From assembly GCA_003491285.1 (NCBI GenBank), contig CP022705.1, positions 2,003,501 through 2,067,500 of the forward strand: a DNA stretch of 64,000 bases, written 5' to 3'. Position numbers and translations under genes: made by a program. Shown in pieces: positions 8,208 through 16,500 of this stretch. The notes under the pieces were generated by a model. The model saw only the letters and a program-made list of their open reading frames with translations, made no database searches and was not told the DNA's origin. How positions within the stretch are numbered: the stretch's first letter is position 1; each line of letters starts with the position of its first letter. Origin of the DNA: Methanobacterium sp. BRmetb2 (GTDB taxonomy: Archaea > Methanobacteriota > Methanobacteria > Methanobacteriales > Methanobacteriaceae).

Positions 8208-8935
8208 GGGAACGTTTAATAAAAGCCTTAGCAACCATACCTCTTGTGGCTGCATTTTCAATGTCTGGAAGTTGTGCGGCTGGCTGTCCCTATGGTCTCA
8301 TAAATGATCCCTACCCTGGTCAGTGCCCTCGTTACCTTGATGCTAATGGGGATGGATTTTGTGATCTGTCCCAAACAACTACTACAACAACCGATACCTC
8401 AACTTCTTCATCAGAAGATGATACAGTATCTACTGGTTCTGTAGATGATTCCACAAATGGTAATGGCCATAATGTTGATATTGTTGATACAGATGATCCA
8501 CAAAATGCAAGTTCCTTAGGTGATACTGGAAATATTGACGGAAACTTGGCTGATGAGGGTGGTGGATATTATTTACTGCCAGTTAGTATACTGTTAATAT
8601 CAGGATATCTTTTTACCCATTATTTGTTTAGTAAAGGAATATTAAGTCGTCAAAAACACAAAAAACTATGGAATCTATTTGTAACTGCAGGTTACTTAGG
8701 TACAGGAGTAACAGGAGTTATTCTTACATTCATGATAAATATGGGAATAAAAACTGCGTTGAATCCTTCTATAACTTTTTGGCATGTTGAATTTGCAATT
8801 TTGATGGTTATAGGGACATTTATACATATCCATCTTCATTGGAAACCATTCAAGAACATATTTAAAGTTTTATTTGGTTTTAAATCTTTTAAAGACAAAA
8901 TTAAGTTTAAAAGGACTGTTAATACGTTGAAATAA
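8204..8935 (+). CDS. Signal-peptide, Cys/Asp-rich head and DUF4405-like membrane domain; apparent non-canonical start
   Basis: The in-frame stop upstream is at 8186, and there is no ATG, GTG or TTG before the GTG at 8246, which would cut a good signal peptide (RERLIKALATIPLVAAFSMS). GGAGG at 8191-8195 points to ATA at 8204, which overlaps the previous stop. The head carries five Cys within about 30 residues (CAAGC, then GQCPR, then DANGDGFCD, a calcium-loop-like segment), a Ser/Thr/Asp-rich linker of about 80 residues, then a three-helix domain homologous to the preceding gene with WHVE and H-x-H-x-HW. It is probably an extracytoplasmic head on a haem-binding anchor; electron transfer is inferred. 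Confidence 0.65.
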   Translation: MRERLIKALATIPLVAAFSMSGSCAAGCPYGLINDPYPGQCPRYLDANGDGFCDLSQTTTTTTDTSTSSSEDDTVSTGSVDDSTNGNGHNVDIVDTDDPQNASSLGDTGNIDGNLADEGGGYYLLPVSILLISGYLFTHYLFSKGILSRQKHKKLWNLFVTAGYLGTGVTGVILTFMINMGIKTALNPSITFWHVEFAILMVIGTFIHIHLHWKPFKNIFKVLFGFKSFKDKIKFKRTVNTLK

Positions 8936-8940
8936 TAATC

Positions 8941-8960
8941 TTTCCTTTTTATTTTTATTT
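8941..8960 (+). terminator. T-rich terminator between the DUF4405-like pair and heliorhodopsin
   Basis: TTTCCTTTTTATTTTTATTT directly after the stop at 8935. It argues that the heliorhodopsin downstream is transcribed from its own promoter rather than by read-through. Confidence 0.4.
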
Positions 8961-9054
8961 TAAATATTCTCGAATTTCAGCTTATATCCTAACTTTATTT
9001 GTTCAAAACTCTCGGGGAGAATGATTTATTGTTTATTGAATTGATTTAAATTCA

Positions 9055-9063
9055 TTAAATATA
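9055..9063 (+). promoter_or_regulatory. Candidate TATA box of the heliorhodopsin gene
   Basis: TTAAATATA, centred 59 bases before the TTG start. A start of transcription about 25 bases downstream would leave a leader of roughly 30 bases that still contains the G7 ribosome site at 9103-9109. A second AT box at 9088-9096 is too close, because it would place transcription start at the codon itself and exclude the ribosome site. Confidence 0.35.
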
Positions 9064-9117
9064 AATTAATCAAAAAATAAAATATCATTATAAATATTTT
9101 TTGGGGGGGTATTACAT

Positions 9118-9933
9118 TTGGATAACGAGCTAAGAAGAGAAATAATTGCAAAGTCTCCTATTACTTTTAAGGGGCTTAGAAAATTGAATATTGCTGCGGG
9201 AAGCCTGCACTTTATTCAAGGAATTTTGATGCTGATTTTAGGGGTATGGTTAGAATGGAGCCAGGAACTGTATACCTTTTATTTAAACTTTGAAGTTATT
9301 CCACCAGACACATTTAAAATATTGCCTGATCCTCAGGTAGTGTTTACTGTGGAAAATCTGGGAGCTATACTCGCGTCATTTCTACTGATTTCTGCCATTG
9401 CCCACTTTTATATTGCCTTTGTTCGAAATAAAACATACAATGAAAACCTTAAAAAGGGTATGAATCCCTACCGATGGTACGAATATGCATTTTCCAGTTC
9501 TATTATGATAGTGATTCTCGCCACATTTGTAGGTGTGTGGGACCTATGGTCACTGGTAATGATCTTTATATTAAATGCCATGATGATTATGTTTGGTTAT
9601 TTAATGGAGAAAATTAATCAGTATCCAAAAAAGACCGACTGGACACCATACTTATTAGGTTGTATTTCAGGATTAACCCCGTGGGTAGTTTTAGCAGCGT
9701 ACTTTGTTGCGGCACTGGGATCTGCAGAAACTGAACCACCGTCCTTTGTATATGCCATACTTTTAATTTACTTTGTACTCTTCAACACATTCTCAATCAA
9801 CATGGTCTTACAATACAAGGGAATAGGGAAATGGAAAGACTATTTATACGGTGAAAGAGTTTACATTATTCTCAGTTTAGTAGCTAAAACACTACTAGCA
9901 TGGATAGCATTTGTTGGAATATTTGCACCTTAA
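9118..9933 (+). CDS. Heliorhodopsin
   Basis: 271 residues, seven membrane helices, TTG start after a G7 tract. Helix 7 carries the retinal Schiff-base lysine K257 in SLVAKTLLAW, the heliorhodopsin hallmark. Helix 3 has RWYEYAFSSS, with R119 and E122 in the spacing of the known Arg and Glu counterion of heliorhodopsins. The N-terminus MDNELRREI is not a signal peptide, which agrees with the inverted topology (N-terminus inside). Heliorhodopsins are slow-photocycle light sensors or signalling proteins, not pumps. No carotenoid or retinal synthesis gene is in the window, so the chromophore source is open. It has its own promoter and lies next to His-rich membrane proteins. Confidence 0.92.
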   Translation: MDNELRREIIAKSPITFKGLRKLNIAAGSLHFIQGILMLILGVWLEWSQELYTFYLNFEVIPPDTFKILPDPQVVFTVENLGAILASFLLISAIAHFYIAFVRNKTYNENLKKGMNPYRWYEYAFSSSIMIVILATFVGVWDLWSLVMIFILNAMMIMFGYLMEKINQYPKKTDWTPYLLGCISGLTPWVVLAAYFVAALGSAETEPPSFVYAILLIYFVLFNTFSINMVLQYKGIGKWKDYLYGERVYIILSLVAKTLLAWIAFVGIFAP

Positions 9934-9967
9934 TTCCACCTTTTATTTTTTTTAATGAGGTGATTAA

Positions 9968-10072
9968 ATGGCATTATTAAACGATTTAAAGAAGAAAGCA
10001 ACTAAAGAACTTGAAAAACAAACAAAAAATAAAGGCAGTAAAGAATTAGAGAAAATAGCTAAAAGGAATTGA
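9968..10072 (+). CDS. Very small Lys-rich peptide gene, 34 residues
   Basis: ATG at 9968 preceded by GAGGTGAT, a strong ribosome site, 34 bases after the heliorhodopsin stop. The peptide starts MALLNDLKKKATKELEKQ and is an amphipathic, Lys/Glu-rich helix without membrane segment. It ends with AKRN-stop; one fewer A in the AAAA run near 10062 would extend it to AKGIEKTA-stop, so a frameshift at the end is possible. A T tract at about 9942-9952 separates it partly from the heliorhodopsin gene. Function unknown. Confidence 0.5.
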   Translation: MALLNDLKKKATKELEKQTKNKGSKELEKIAKRN

Positions 10073-10178
10073 AAAAACGGCTTAAATTTTAATACACCCA
10101 TTTGTAACGTCAATTTTTTTATCTTAAAACAAATTAATCATTTTTTTATATAATAGTTCATAGCAAAACTCGATTTAG

Positions 10179-11096
10179 ATGATCACAAAAAAATCGTTTG
10201 GAGAAGAACGGAAAGATTTTAACCATTATGAGTCTGTTTGGGGAAGTAATTTTATAATATATCCTGAAATTCCCTTAAAAAGTGTTTTAAATCTAGATCT
10301 TCTAAAATTTAATTCCACAGCTGCAGATATCCTCTTAGAGTCATCAATAAATTATGTAGTATGTGATAAAAATGGAAATCCTTTGTTTTTTTTAGATTTT
10401 TGTCTTTGGAATTCAGACCTAAACAATGGGTTTAAAGACTATAAAAATGTATTAAAAAAAGAAAGAAAAGATAAGATCAAACTTAAATTAGATATTTCCA
10501 GAAATAATAACATTCCATTTCATTTTGTATCATTTGAAGAACCTTGGGAATATCTACCTGATAATTCCTTAAATGAAAATGGGCTCATTTTAACTATCAT
10601 TGATAGTATAATAGGAGAAACTCTGATAAAAAAAGATCTTAATGGTTTTCTCGAAAATCTACTGGAAGATTTAGGGATGGATTTAAATGCCATGAATCAG
10701 GAGGAAAAAAAGCAATATTTAGAGGATCTAATTTCTAACTCTCCTTTGGAACTTAAATGGGATCCACTGGTCAAAAAAATCGAAAAGGTTCATAACATTT
10801 TATTATATAAAGGAATAATAAAAACCGAGTTTAAAATTCCTTTATCTATACCAGAACTTCCACTGATCAATGACCTAAATGATGAATTGAACCTGCAAAA
10901 AAGGAGAAAAATCTTCCAAAGGAGTAATTGGCATGGAAGTAGAATATCATGTAAAACTGATCAGGATAATATTCAAAAAGAGGCATGGATTAGGAATTTT
11001 GAGGATTCAAAAGGTTCAACACTAATAATTACTCAAAATATTGCTCGTATGTTGACATATTACCAAATTGCAAATACTCATGGATTAAAAATATAA
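10179..11096 (+). CDS. DUF2726-like (restriction-endonuclease-fold-like) protein
   Basis: 305 residues, soluble. Residues about 25-125 read like a DUF2726 domain: FIIYPEIPLKSVL, then NYVVCDKNGNPLFFLDF, then KDKIKLKLDISRNNNIPFHFV, which matches the usual order of a beta strand pair with acidic residues and a Lys/Asp helix. DUF2726 is related to the PD-(D/E)xK nuclease fold; here the central acidic position seems to be Asp in FLDF. The C-terminal 170 residues are helical and charged and not recognised. No ribosome site is obvious. The nuclease idea is inference. Confidence 0.5.
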   Translation: MITKKSFGEERKDFNHYESVWGSNFIIYPEIPLKSVLNLDLLKFNSTAADILLESSINYVVCDKNGNPLFFLDFCLWNSDLNNGFKDYKNVLKKERKDKIKLKLDISRNNNIPFHFVSFEEPWEYLPDNSLNENGLILTIIDSIIGETLIKKDLNGFLENLLEDLGMDLNAMNQEEKKQYLEDLISNSPLELKWDPLVKKIEKVHNILLYKGIIKTEFKIPLSIPELPLINDLNDELNLQKRRKIFQRSNWHGSRISCKTDQDNIQKEAWIRNFEDSKGSTLIITQNIARMLTYYQIANTHGLKI

Positions 11097-11301
11097 ATTA
11101 ATACTGTTTGTAGAATTTTAAATAAATATAGAATACTGAAGTAACCAACTATATAAATTAATAGAAATTATATAACCTATTTTCACGATATATAGTGTAA
11201 TATAATTCTATAAAATTTTAAATATAAACTGGAACATAATCCTATAAAAAATGGGTAATAAACTGATTAAAGTTTTAGATATATGATTACAAGGTGTTTA
11301 A

Positions 11302-12444
11302 ATGGCATTTCATGTAATGTTAGTACCTACTTTAGGTTGTCCTTCTAATTGTGGTTATTGTTGGAGTTCTGAAGAAGGATCTCCTGTGATGAGCATTGAG
11401 GTAATAAAGGAAGTAGTAGAGTGGCTTAAAGATTTTCGCGATGAACCTGTAACTTTCACATTTCATGGTGGAGAACCGCTCCTGGCTGGATACGACTTTT
11501 ATAAAGAGTCTCTTCCATTATTATCTAAAGATTTAAGTCATCTTAAACCGGCTTTAGCGCTCCAAACCAATCTATGGTTACTTACTCCGGAGATGGCATC
11601 TCTTTTCAAAGAATATGATATTCCTATTGGATCCAGCATAGACGGTCCCCCTGAGTTAAATGATTTTCAACGTGGAAAGGGATACTATGAAAAGACTATG
11701 AAAGGATATGAAATTGCAAAAGAACACGATCTTCGAGTCAGTTTTATATGTACATTTACTTCCCATTCTATAAACTATAAGGAGGACATATTCAATTTTT
11801 TCCTTGAAAATAAATTTAATTTGAAGTTACACCCTTCATTGCCATCTATACGTGATGAAGAGCCTGAAAAATGGTCACTACCTCCAGAAGAGTATGGAGA
11901 ATTATTAATTTATTTGTTGGATAAGTATTTGGAACATATGGATGAAATTTCTGTCATGAATATTGACACTTTATGTAAAAGTGCATTCATCCGCAGGGGC
12001 ACAGTATGCACCTTTGTGGATTGTATGGGAGATACCTTTGCTATTGGCCCTGATGGGAGTATTTACCCATGCTACCGTTTTGTGGGAATGGATGAATATA
12101 TAATGGGAAATGTCCGGGACCATCCCAGTATGAATGAATTGAATCAATCTGCTCCTATGAAACTTTTAGATGAGTTCAAAGATTTTGTGGATAAAGAATG
12201 TAAAAGATGCACCTATATTAAATTCTGTAGAGGCGGATGTCCTTACAATGCTTTAGCCGTCAGTGAAGATAAGATAAACTGTGTTGATCCTCACTGCACT
12301 GCATATAAAACCATATTTAAAGAAATAACTAAAAGAGCTACTAAAGAAATGTTAAAATCTGCCACCATGGGGTTAAGTCTTGAATCGGACACAGAAAAGA
12401 AGACCAAACCAACTATAATGTCCATAATGTTGAGGAGTTCTTAA
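11302..12444 (+). CDS. Radical SAM/SPASM peptide-modifying enzyme
   Basis: 380 residues. The N-terminal CxxxCxxC (C13, C17, C20 in GCPSNCGYC) binds the 4Fe-4S cluster that cleaves SAM; HGGEPLL is the glycine-rich SAM site. The C-terminal half has a SPASM-type Cys set, including CTFVDC, YPCYRF and CKRCTYIKFCRGGCPYN, for two auxiliary clusters. AGGTG lies 6 bases before the ATG. A 56-residue peptide with five Cys follows 43 bases later. I recall methanogen radical SAM proteins (TIGR04083) paired with Cys-rich peptides (TIGR04165); this pair fits that description. Anaerobic sulfatase-maturase relatives are the main alternative, but no sulfatase is present. Confidence 0.85.
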   Translation: MAFHVMLVPTLGCPSNCGYCWSSEEGSPVMSIEVIKEVVEWLKDFRDEPVTFTFHGGEPLLAGYDFYKESLPLLSKDLSHLKPALALQTNLWLLTPEMASLFKEYDIPIGSSIDGPPELNDFQRGKGYYEKTMKGYEIAKEHDLRVSFICTFTSHSINYKEDIFNFFLENKFNLKLHPSLPSIRDEEPEKWSLPPEEYGELLIYLLDKYLEHMDEISVMNIDTLCKSAFIRRGTVCTFVDCMGDTFAIGPDGSIYPCYRFVGMDEYIMGNVRDHPSMNELNQSAPMKLLDEFKDFVDKECKRCTYIKFCRGGCPYNALAVSEDKINCVDPHCTAYKTIFKEITKRATKEMLKSATMGLSLESDTEKKTKPTIMSIMLRSS

Positions 12445-12487
12445 ATTTTAAAAAACATGTATTATAATGATACTGAGATGATAAATA

Positions 12488-12658
12488 ATGAAACTTGAAG
12501 ATTTGATAAAAGAATGCCCAAAATGCGGATGTAAAGATAAAACAGTAAAGAGAGATATAGAACCAGTTCACAAGGCCCATGCAACAACGAAGGATATAAC
12601 ATGCAGTGAATGTGGATATGTATTTGAATCAGCTAAAGAAGATAAAAAAGAAGATTAG
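12488..12658 (+). CDS. Cys-rich small peptide, candidate substrate of the radical SAM enzyme
   Basis: 56 residues, starting MKLEDLIKECPKCGCK. Cys at 10, 13, 15, 39 and 42 (CPKCGC and CSECGY), a leader-like acidic/hydrophobic first nine residues, and a Lys/Glu/Asp tail. The two CxxC knuckles could equally form a zinc ribbon. The position directly after the radical SAM gene and the extra third Cys in the first knuckle favour a modified peptide. The start follows a weak GAGATGAT ribosome site. Whether it is modified cannot be decided from sequence. Confidence 0.72.
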   Translation: MKLEDLIKECPKCGCKDKTVKRDIEPVHKAHATTKDITCSECGYVFESAKEDKKED

Positions 12659-13028
12659 TTAAATGGCATAGTGGAATAAAACAGAAAATATTCTTATTAT
12701 ATAATTTACATAACTTTTCAGGTTTCCACTTTTTGTGAACATGTACTAACTAAATTAATATATAAAAAAAAATAGTATTACACTTGTGTGAATTATTATA
12801 TAATATGATGTAATAATTAATATTAATGTCTTCTAAATTTATTACTCACTTAAATATTTTTTATCAGTTAAAATAATATTCTACTGAAAACCTATAATTT
12901 CAATTAAAATAATCTAAATAAATTAGTTGATTTAAGAAATAAAATAGAACTTTTAAATAGTATAAAAGATTAAAAGAGTTAAATCGATAATAATGGGAAA
13001 TAATTAGAAAATAGAAAGGTTAGATAAC
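12659..13028. other. AT-rich intergenic region before the ferredoxin gene
   Basis: 370 bases with no credible open frame, tRNA-like T-loop or repeat. A TATA-like TTTAAATAG near 12952 lies about 75 bases before the ferredoxin start and may be its promoter. Confidence 0.35.
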
Positions 13029-13196
13029 ATGAAAGTAATGGAATGGTGTATGTACTGTGGGGAATGTGCAGGTGTTTGTCCACGGTGTTTAATTGAAGTT
13101 CGTGAATCCAACTTAAGATTTGACGAGAAAAATTGTAAAGATTGTCAAATATGTATACAAGTATGTCCAGTCCGGGCATTAGAAAAGGAAGAATAA
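13029..13196 (+). CDS. 2[4Fe-4S] ferredoxin, 55 residues
   Basis: Starts MKVMEWCMYCGECAGVCP. Two CxxCxxCxxxCP motifs, C7/C10/C13/C17 and C36/C39/C42/C46, with the spacing of bacterial-type dicluster ferredoxins. AAAGG lies about 12 bases before the ATG. The gene is 13 bases upstream of geranylgeranyl reductase, so this ferredoxin is likely its electron donor. A low-potential cytoplasmic electron carrier fits the reductive saturation of archaeal lipids in an anaerobe. Confidence 0.88.
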   Translation: MKVMEWCMYCGECAGVCPRCLIEVRESNLRFDEKNCKDCQICIQVCPVRALEKEE

Positions 13197-13209
13197 TTAA
13201 GGTGATTAT

Positions 13210-14394
13210 ATGATAATAGATACAGATGTTCTGGTAATAGGGGCTGGGCCGGCTGGTTCTACCGCCGCAAAACACGCTGCTATCAATGGAGCAAAGGTTA
13301 TAGTAATAGATAAAAAATCAGAGATAGGAGCACCAAAAAGGTGTGCCGAAGGAGTATCAAAGGACGGTTTGGCTAAATTAGGAATTGAGCCAAGCAGCCG
13401 ATGGGTAGCCAAGGAACTCAGCGGAGTAAGACTAGTTTCACCAAATGGTACTGATGTGCTTCTTGACGATGACAAAGTAAAGCTGCCTGAGTCTGGATAC
13501 ATATTGGAAAGGAAAGTTTTCGATAAACATATGGCCATGGATGCTGCCCGTGCTGGGGCAAAAATATTGATCAAAACTATTGCCACCGGCATGGTAAGAG
13601 AAAACGGCCAGATTGTGGTAGACGTGGAATCTATGGATGAAAAGTTTCAGATTAAGGCTAAAATAGTGATTGGTGCTGATGGTCCTGAATCAAGAGTGGG
13701 TAGATGGGCTGATCTTAAAACAACAGTTAAACCTAAAAATATGGAATCATGCGCCCAATTTGAGATGGCCAACCTGGAAATGGCATATCCGGATTGTATT
13801 GACTTTTACTTTGGCAGTGTAGCCCCAGGAGGATATGCATGGATATTCCCTAAGGGAGATGATATGGCCAATGTAGGTCTTGGAATTTTAACCACCCAAA
13901 CCGATAAAACTGCCTACGAACATCTTCTGGAATTTGTAAAAAACAATCCAGCAACGCGTAATGCTCAACCAGTGGAATTAAATGTTGGAGGCGACCCCGT
14001 GGGAGGTATGCTTAAAGATATTATCGCCGATAACGTTATGGTGGTTGGAGATGCAGCCAGCATGGTTAATCCATTAACTGGCGGCGGAATCATCAGCGGA
14101 ATGACCGGTGGTATGATTGCAGGACAAGTAGCAGCAGATGCTATCAAAGACAAAGATTATTCTAAAAAGAGACTAACAGAATATAAAGATAAGGCTAAAA
14201 CAGAGATAGGAGATTCATTCATCAAGTATCTCAAAGCCAAGGAATATCTTCTAAGTTTATCTGATGAAGAGTTAGACTCTATTGCAGATGCATTCCAGGA
14301 TGCGGAACTTGATTCAATAAATACGAGTGAATTGATCAAACTATTAATTAAAGTATCTCCAAAGGCCCTTCTAAAATTAGGCAAGCTGTTTTAG
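13210..14394 (+). CDS. Digeranylgeranylglycerophospholipid reductase (geranylgeranyl reductase family)
   Basis: 394 residues. The N-terminal FAD-binding Rossmann motif is GAGPAGSTAAKHAA; the family motif with Cys, CAEGVS, follows, and GDAASMVNPLTGGGI near residue 280 is the second FAD-binding stretch. The enzyme saturates the isoprenoid double bonds of archaeal membrane lipids on the cytoplasmic face. GGTGATT precedes the ATG. It is co-transcribed with the ferredoxin upstream, which supports ferredoxin-driven reduction. The length is normal. Several paralogues usually exist in methanogens, so the exact substrate is less certain than the family. Confidence 0.9.
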   Translation: MIIDTDVLVIGAGPAGSTAAKHAAINGAKVIVIDKKSEIGAPKRCAEGVSKDGLAKLGIEPSSRWVAKELSGVRLVSPNGTDVLLDDDKVKLPESGYILERKVFDKHMAMDAARAGAKILIKTIATGMVRENGQIVVDVESMDEKFQIKAKIVIGADGPESRVGRWADLKTTVKPKNMESCAQFEMANLEMAYPDCIDFYFGSVAPGGYAWIFPKGDDMANVGLGILTTQTDKTAYEHLLEFVKNNPATRNAQPVELNVGGDPVGGMLKDIIADNVMVVGDAASMVNPLTGGGIISGMTGGMIAGQVAADAIKDKDYSKKRLTEYKDKAKTEIGDSFIKYLKAKEYLLSLSDEELDSIADAFQDAELDSINTSELIKLLIKVSPKALLKLGKLF

Positions 14395-14424
14395 ATTCTG
14401 AATAAATCCTAAAACATAACCTTC

Positions 14425-14432
14425 TTTTTTTT
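14425..14432 (+). terminator. T8 tract after geranylgeranyl reductase
   Basis: Eight T in a row about 30 bases after the stop, in the spacer between the convergent reductase and UbiA genes; typical of archaeal terminators. Confidence 0.35.
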
Positions 14433-14594
14433 ATTATATTTTCATCTCCAGTAAGTTACAATAATCTCAAATACTTTTATCTGAAAAATTATACTCATTT
14501 TTTTAAATTTATTTTAGTATAACTATTTTTTGAGATGTGTTTTATTCTTGTTATTTCCTGTGAAATTCAGGTATAGGCCTACTCAAATTAGATA

Positions 14595-15398
14595 TCAACC
14601 TGTAAATAGAATAAAAATTATACAAATTAAAAAAAATACCATCGCTACCTTGTGATATAAAATATCTGCAAGCTTAATCATTTTATCTTTCGCATAGAAA
14701 TTTGATAGATAAAGTGGAATAGTTGATAGAAATGAAGGTAAAACTGCTATTACAAACTGGAATATATTCATTTCACCTACTGAAAATATGTATATTAATA
14801 AAATTGCGAATATTATGGAAATTATGGTGGTAATTACTTTTTTAGATTTATACATAAGATAAGTTCCCATACCGGCCAAATACATCAATAAATACACACT
14901 TAAAGGGACCAGAAATATATCTCCAAGTAAAACACAACAGGATGCGATTCTAAGAATAGTATTAGTAGCAGTACTGGTTAAAGGAGCTAAAAATGTATCT
15001 TTAAGTCTGATGGGGGGTACAGTATATACAAACTGGTTTAAAACCATTAATCCTAATATTATACTGAAAAGAGGGGTTAAAGTTGTCAGTGAAATTATAA
15101 AAACTGATGATAATATAACTACAATAAATGTAATTATCCATTTTTTGTCGATTTTATTCTGGATAAATGCTCTTGATCTTTTTATCTTATCTTTTCGATC
15201 AACTTCCAGGTCAGTTAAATCATTTAAAGCATATAATGCTCCCCATAAAACACAAACCAGTAATAACCCTTCCAATATCTCAAATGGATTTTTGATAATC
15301 ATATCTGAAAAATAAGCATAAGTTAGGGCGAGTAGATACATATTAATATTTTTAGCAGCCCAACTAAGTCTTGTGGATTTTATAAGAGTTTTAATCAT
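14595..15398 (-). CDS. UbiA-family prenyltransferase
   Basis: 267 residues with 8-9 membrane helices. The Asp-rich motif NDLTDLEVDRKDKIKRSR binds the prenyl diphosphate-magnesium complex; a second, weaker Asp motif is present as SNFYAKDKMIKLAD. UbiA enzymes join polyprenyl chains to acceptors in the membrane. The convergent neighbour is a geranylgeranyl reductase, so a lipid or isoprenoid role is plausible, but the acceptor is unknown. It could be a paralogue of digeranylgeranylglyceryl phosphate synthase or act in a quinone-like or surface-lipid pathway. Confidence 0.8.
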   Translation of the reverse strand: MIKTLIKSTRLSWAAKNINMYLLALTYAYFSDMIIKNPFEILEGLLLVCVLWGALYALNDLTDLEVDRKDKIKRSRAFIQNKIDKKWIITFIVVILSSVFIISLTTLTPLFSIILGLMVLNQFVYTVPPIRLKDTFLAPLTSTATNTILRIASCCVLLGDIFLVPLSVYLLMYLAGMGTYLMYKSKKVITTIISIIFAILLIYIFSVGEMNIFQFVIAVLPSFLSTIPLYLSNFYAKDKMIKLADILYHKVAMVFFLICIIFILFTG

Positions 15399-15448
15399 TT
15401 CAATACCTATGAATAAATAATGTGAATTTTTTTAAGTTTTTAAAGTAT

Positions 15449-16252
15449 TTAACCATTTTTTAGATTATAATCTTTTTCTATATGGGATAATATGTATCGT
15501 GGTTTTAATCCATATTTCTTGATATATTTTGTTATTTCTCTTTCATCTAGAGTGGGGTAATGCGCTTTAACTATTTTAATTATTTCTTCATCTGTATATG
15601 CTATGGTTACCACATCAAAAAATAAATTCAACATTTTTTTAAATATTAGAGAGATTACTCCCAGATCCGAGAATAAATCATATTTTTCGCCACGTATATA
15701 AATTCTCCAGGCAGTTTGAAATACTATGTTGATATTTTTAAATTTCTCCCGCTGAGAGAAGTACTCCTTAATACATAGCCAGTAAAAATAAAATGATCTA
15801 AAACCTTTTGAATCACTCCATCTACTAAAACCCACCATTTTATCATTATTTAAATGGGTGTCATGAAATTTATCCGCAAATAAAATAGCATCATACTGGG
15901 ATAATTTTTGAAATAGTTCATCAGAGGATTTCACACCTAAATCTTTTTTAAGTTCATGAATAACTTTGTTGAAAACAATTAGGGGGCTTGCATTTTCATC
16001 TTTTAATATAAATTTAGGTTCATAATATTTTAAATCTAGATCATAGAGAGCAAAATAAATATTAGTAGATTTACCAGTACCAGGGGCCCCAATAATATGG
16101 ATAATCTTTCCTCTACTTGTTTTTAATGTATTAAATAATTCGTAAATTTTTTTATAGGATTTTGATTTAATAAAAATAGCATTATCCAAGATAGAACTCA
16201 CCTTATGTTTTACTTGGATCTTTGCTGAGTTAACTTCATTATTTACCATCAT
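15449..16252 (-). CDS. P-loop ATPase of unknown role
   Basis: 267 residues, soluble. Walker A is GAPGTGKST near residue 59. A Walker-B-like strand DAILFADKFHD follows near residue 125. The C-terminal part (EEIIKIVKAHYPTLDEREIT) resembles the lid helices of AAA/STAND-type ATPases. No fused effector domain is visible. No clear ribosome site precedes the start. It lies between a UbiA gene and the divergent NfeD/stomatin unit. I do not recognise the family; ATP binding is well supported and the process is unknown. Confidence 0.7.
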   Translation of the reverse strand: MMVNNEVNSAKIQVKHKVSSILDNAIFIKSKSYKKIYELFNTLKTSRGKIIHIIGAPGTGKSTNIYFALYDLDLKYYEPKFILKDENASPLIVFNKVIHELKKDLGVKSSDELFQKLSQYDAILFADKFHDTHLNNDKMVGFSRWSDSKGFRSFYFYWLCIKEYFSQREKFKNINIVFQTAWRIYIRGEKYDLFSDLGVISLIFKKMLNLFFDVVTIAYTDEEIIKIVKAHYPTLDEREITKYIKKYGLKPRYILSHIEKDYNLKNG

Positions 16253-16500
16253 TAATTAATAAACTTTATTTAATTATATAATTTACTTATTATTATAAAA
16301 AAATCGTTCTAAAAATAATTATTAGGATTAAGGAGGGACTAGTTCCCATTATTTATCGTAAAAAAATATTTAATAGTATAATAGCATATAACATTAGATA
16401 ATTAACTATGAATATAAATAATTAGTAATTGATAATTTTATTGTAAAATTCATTATTAAACAGGAGTTATAATTTTGAAAATAAAGGGTGAGGAAATTAA

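Noticed and set aside
13029..13196. Ferredoxin as a possible polyferredoxin or hydrogenase subunit
   Set aside because: Only two clusters and tight linkage to geranylgeranyl reductase; no hydrogenase gene nearby.
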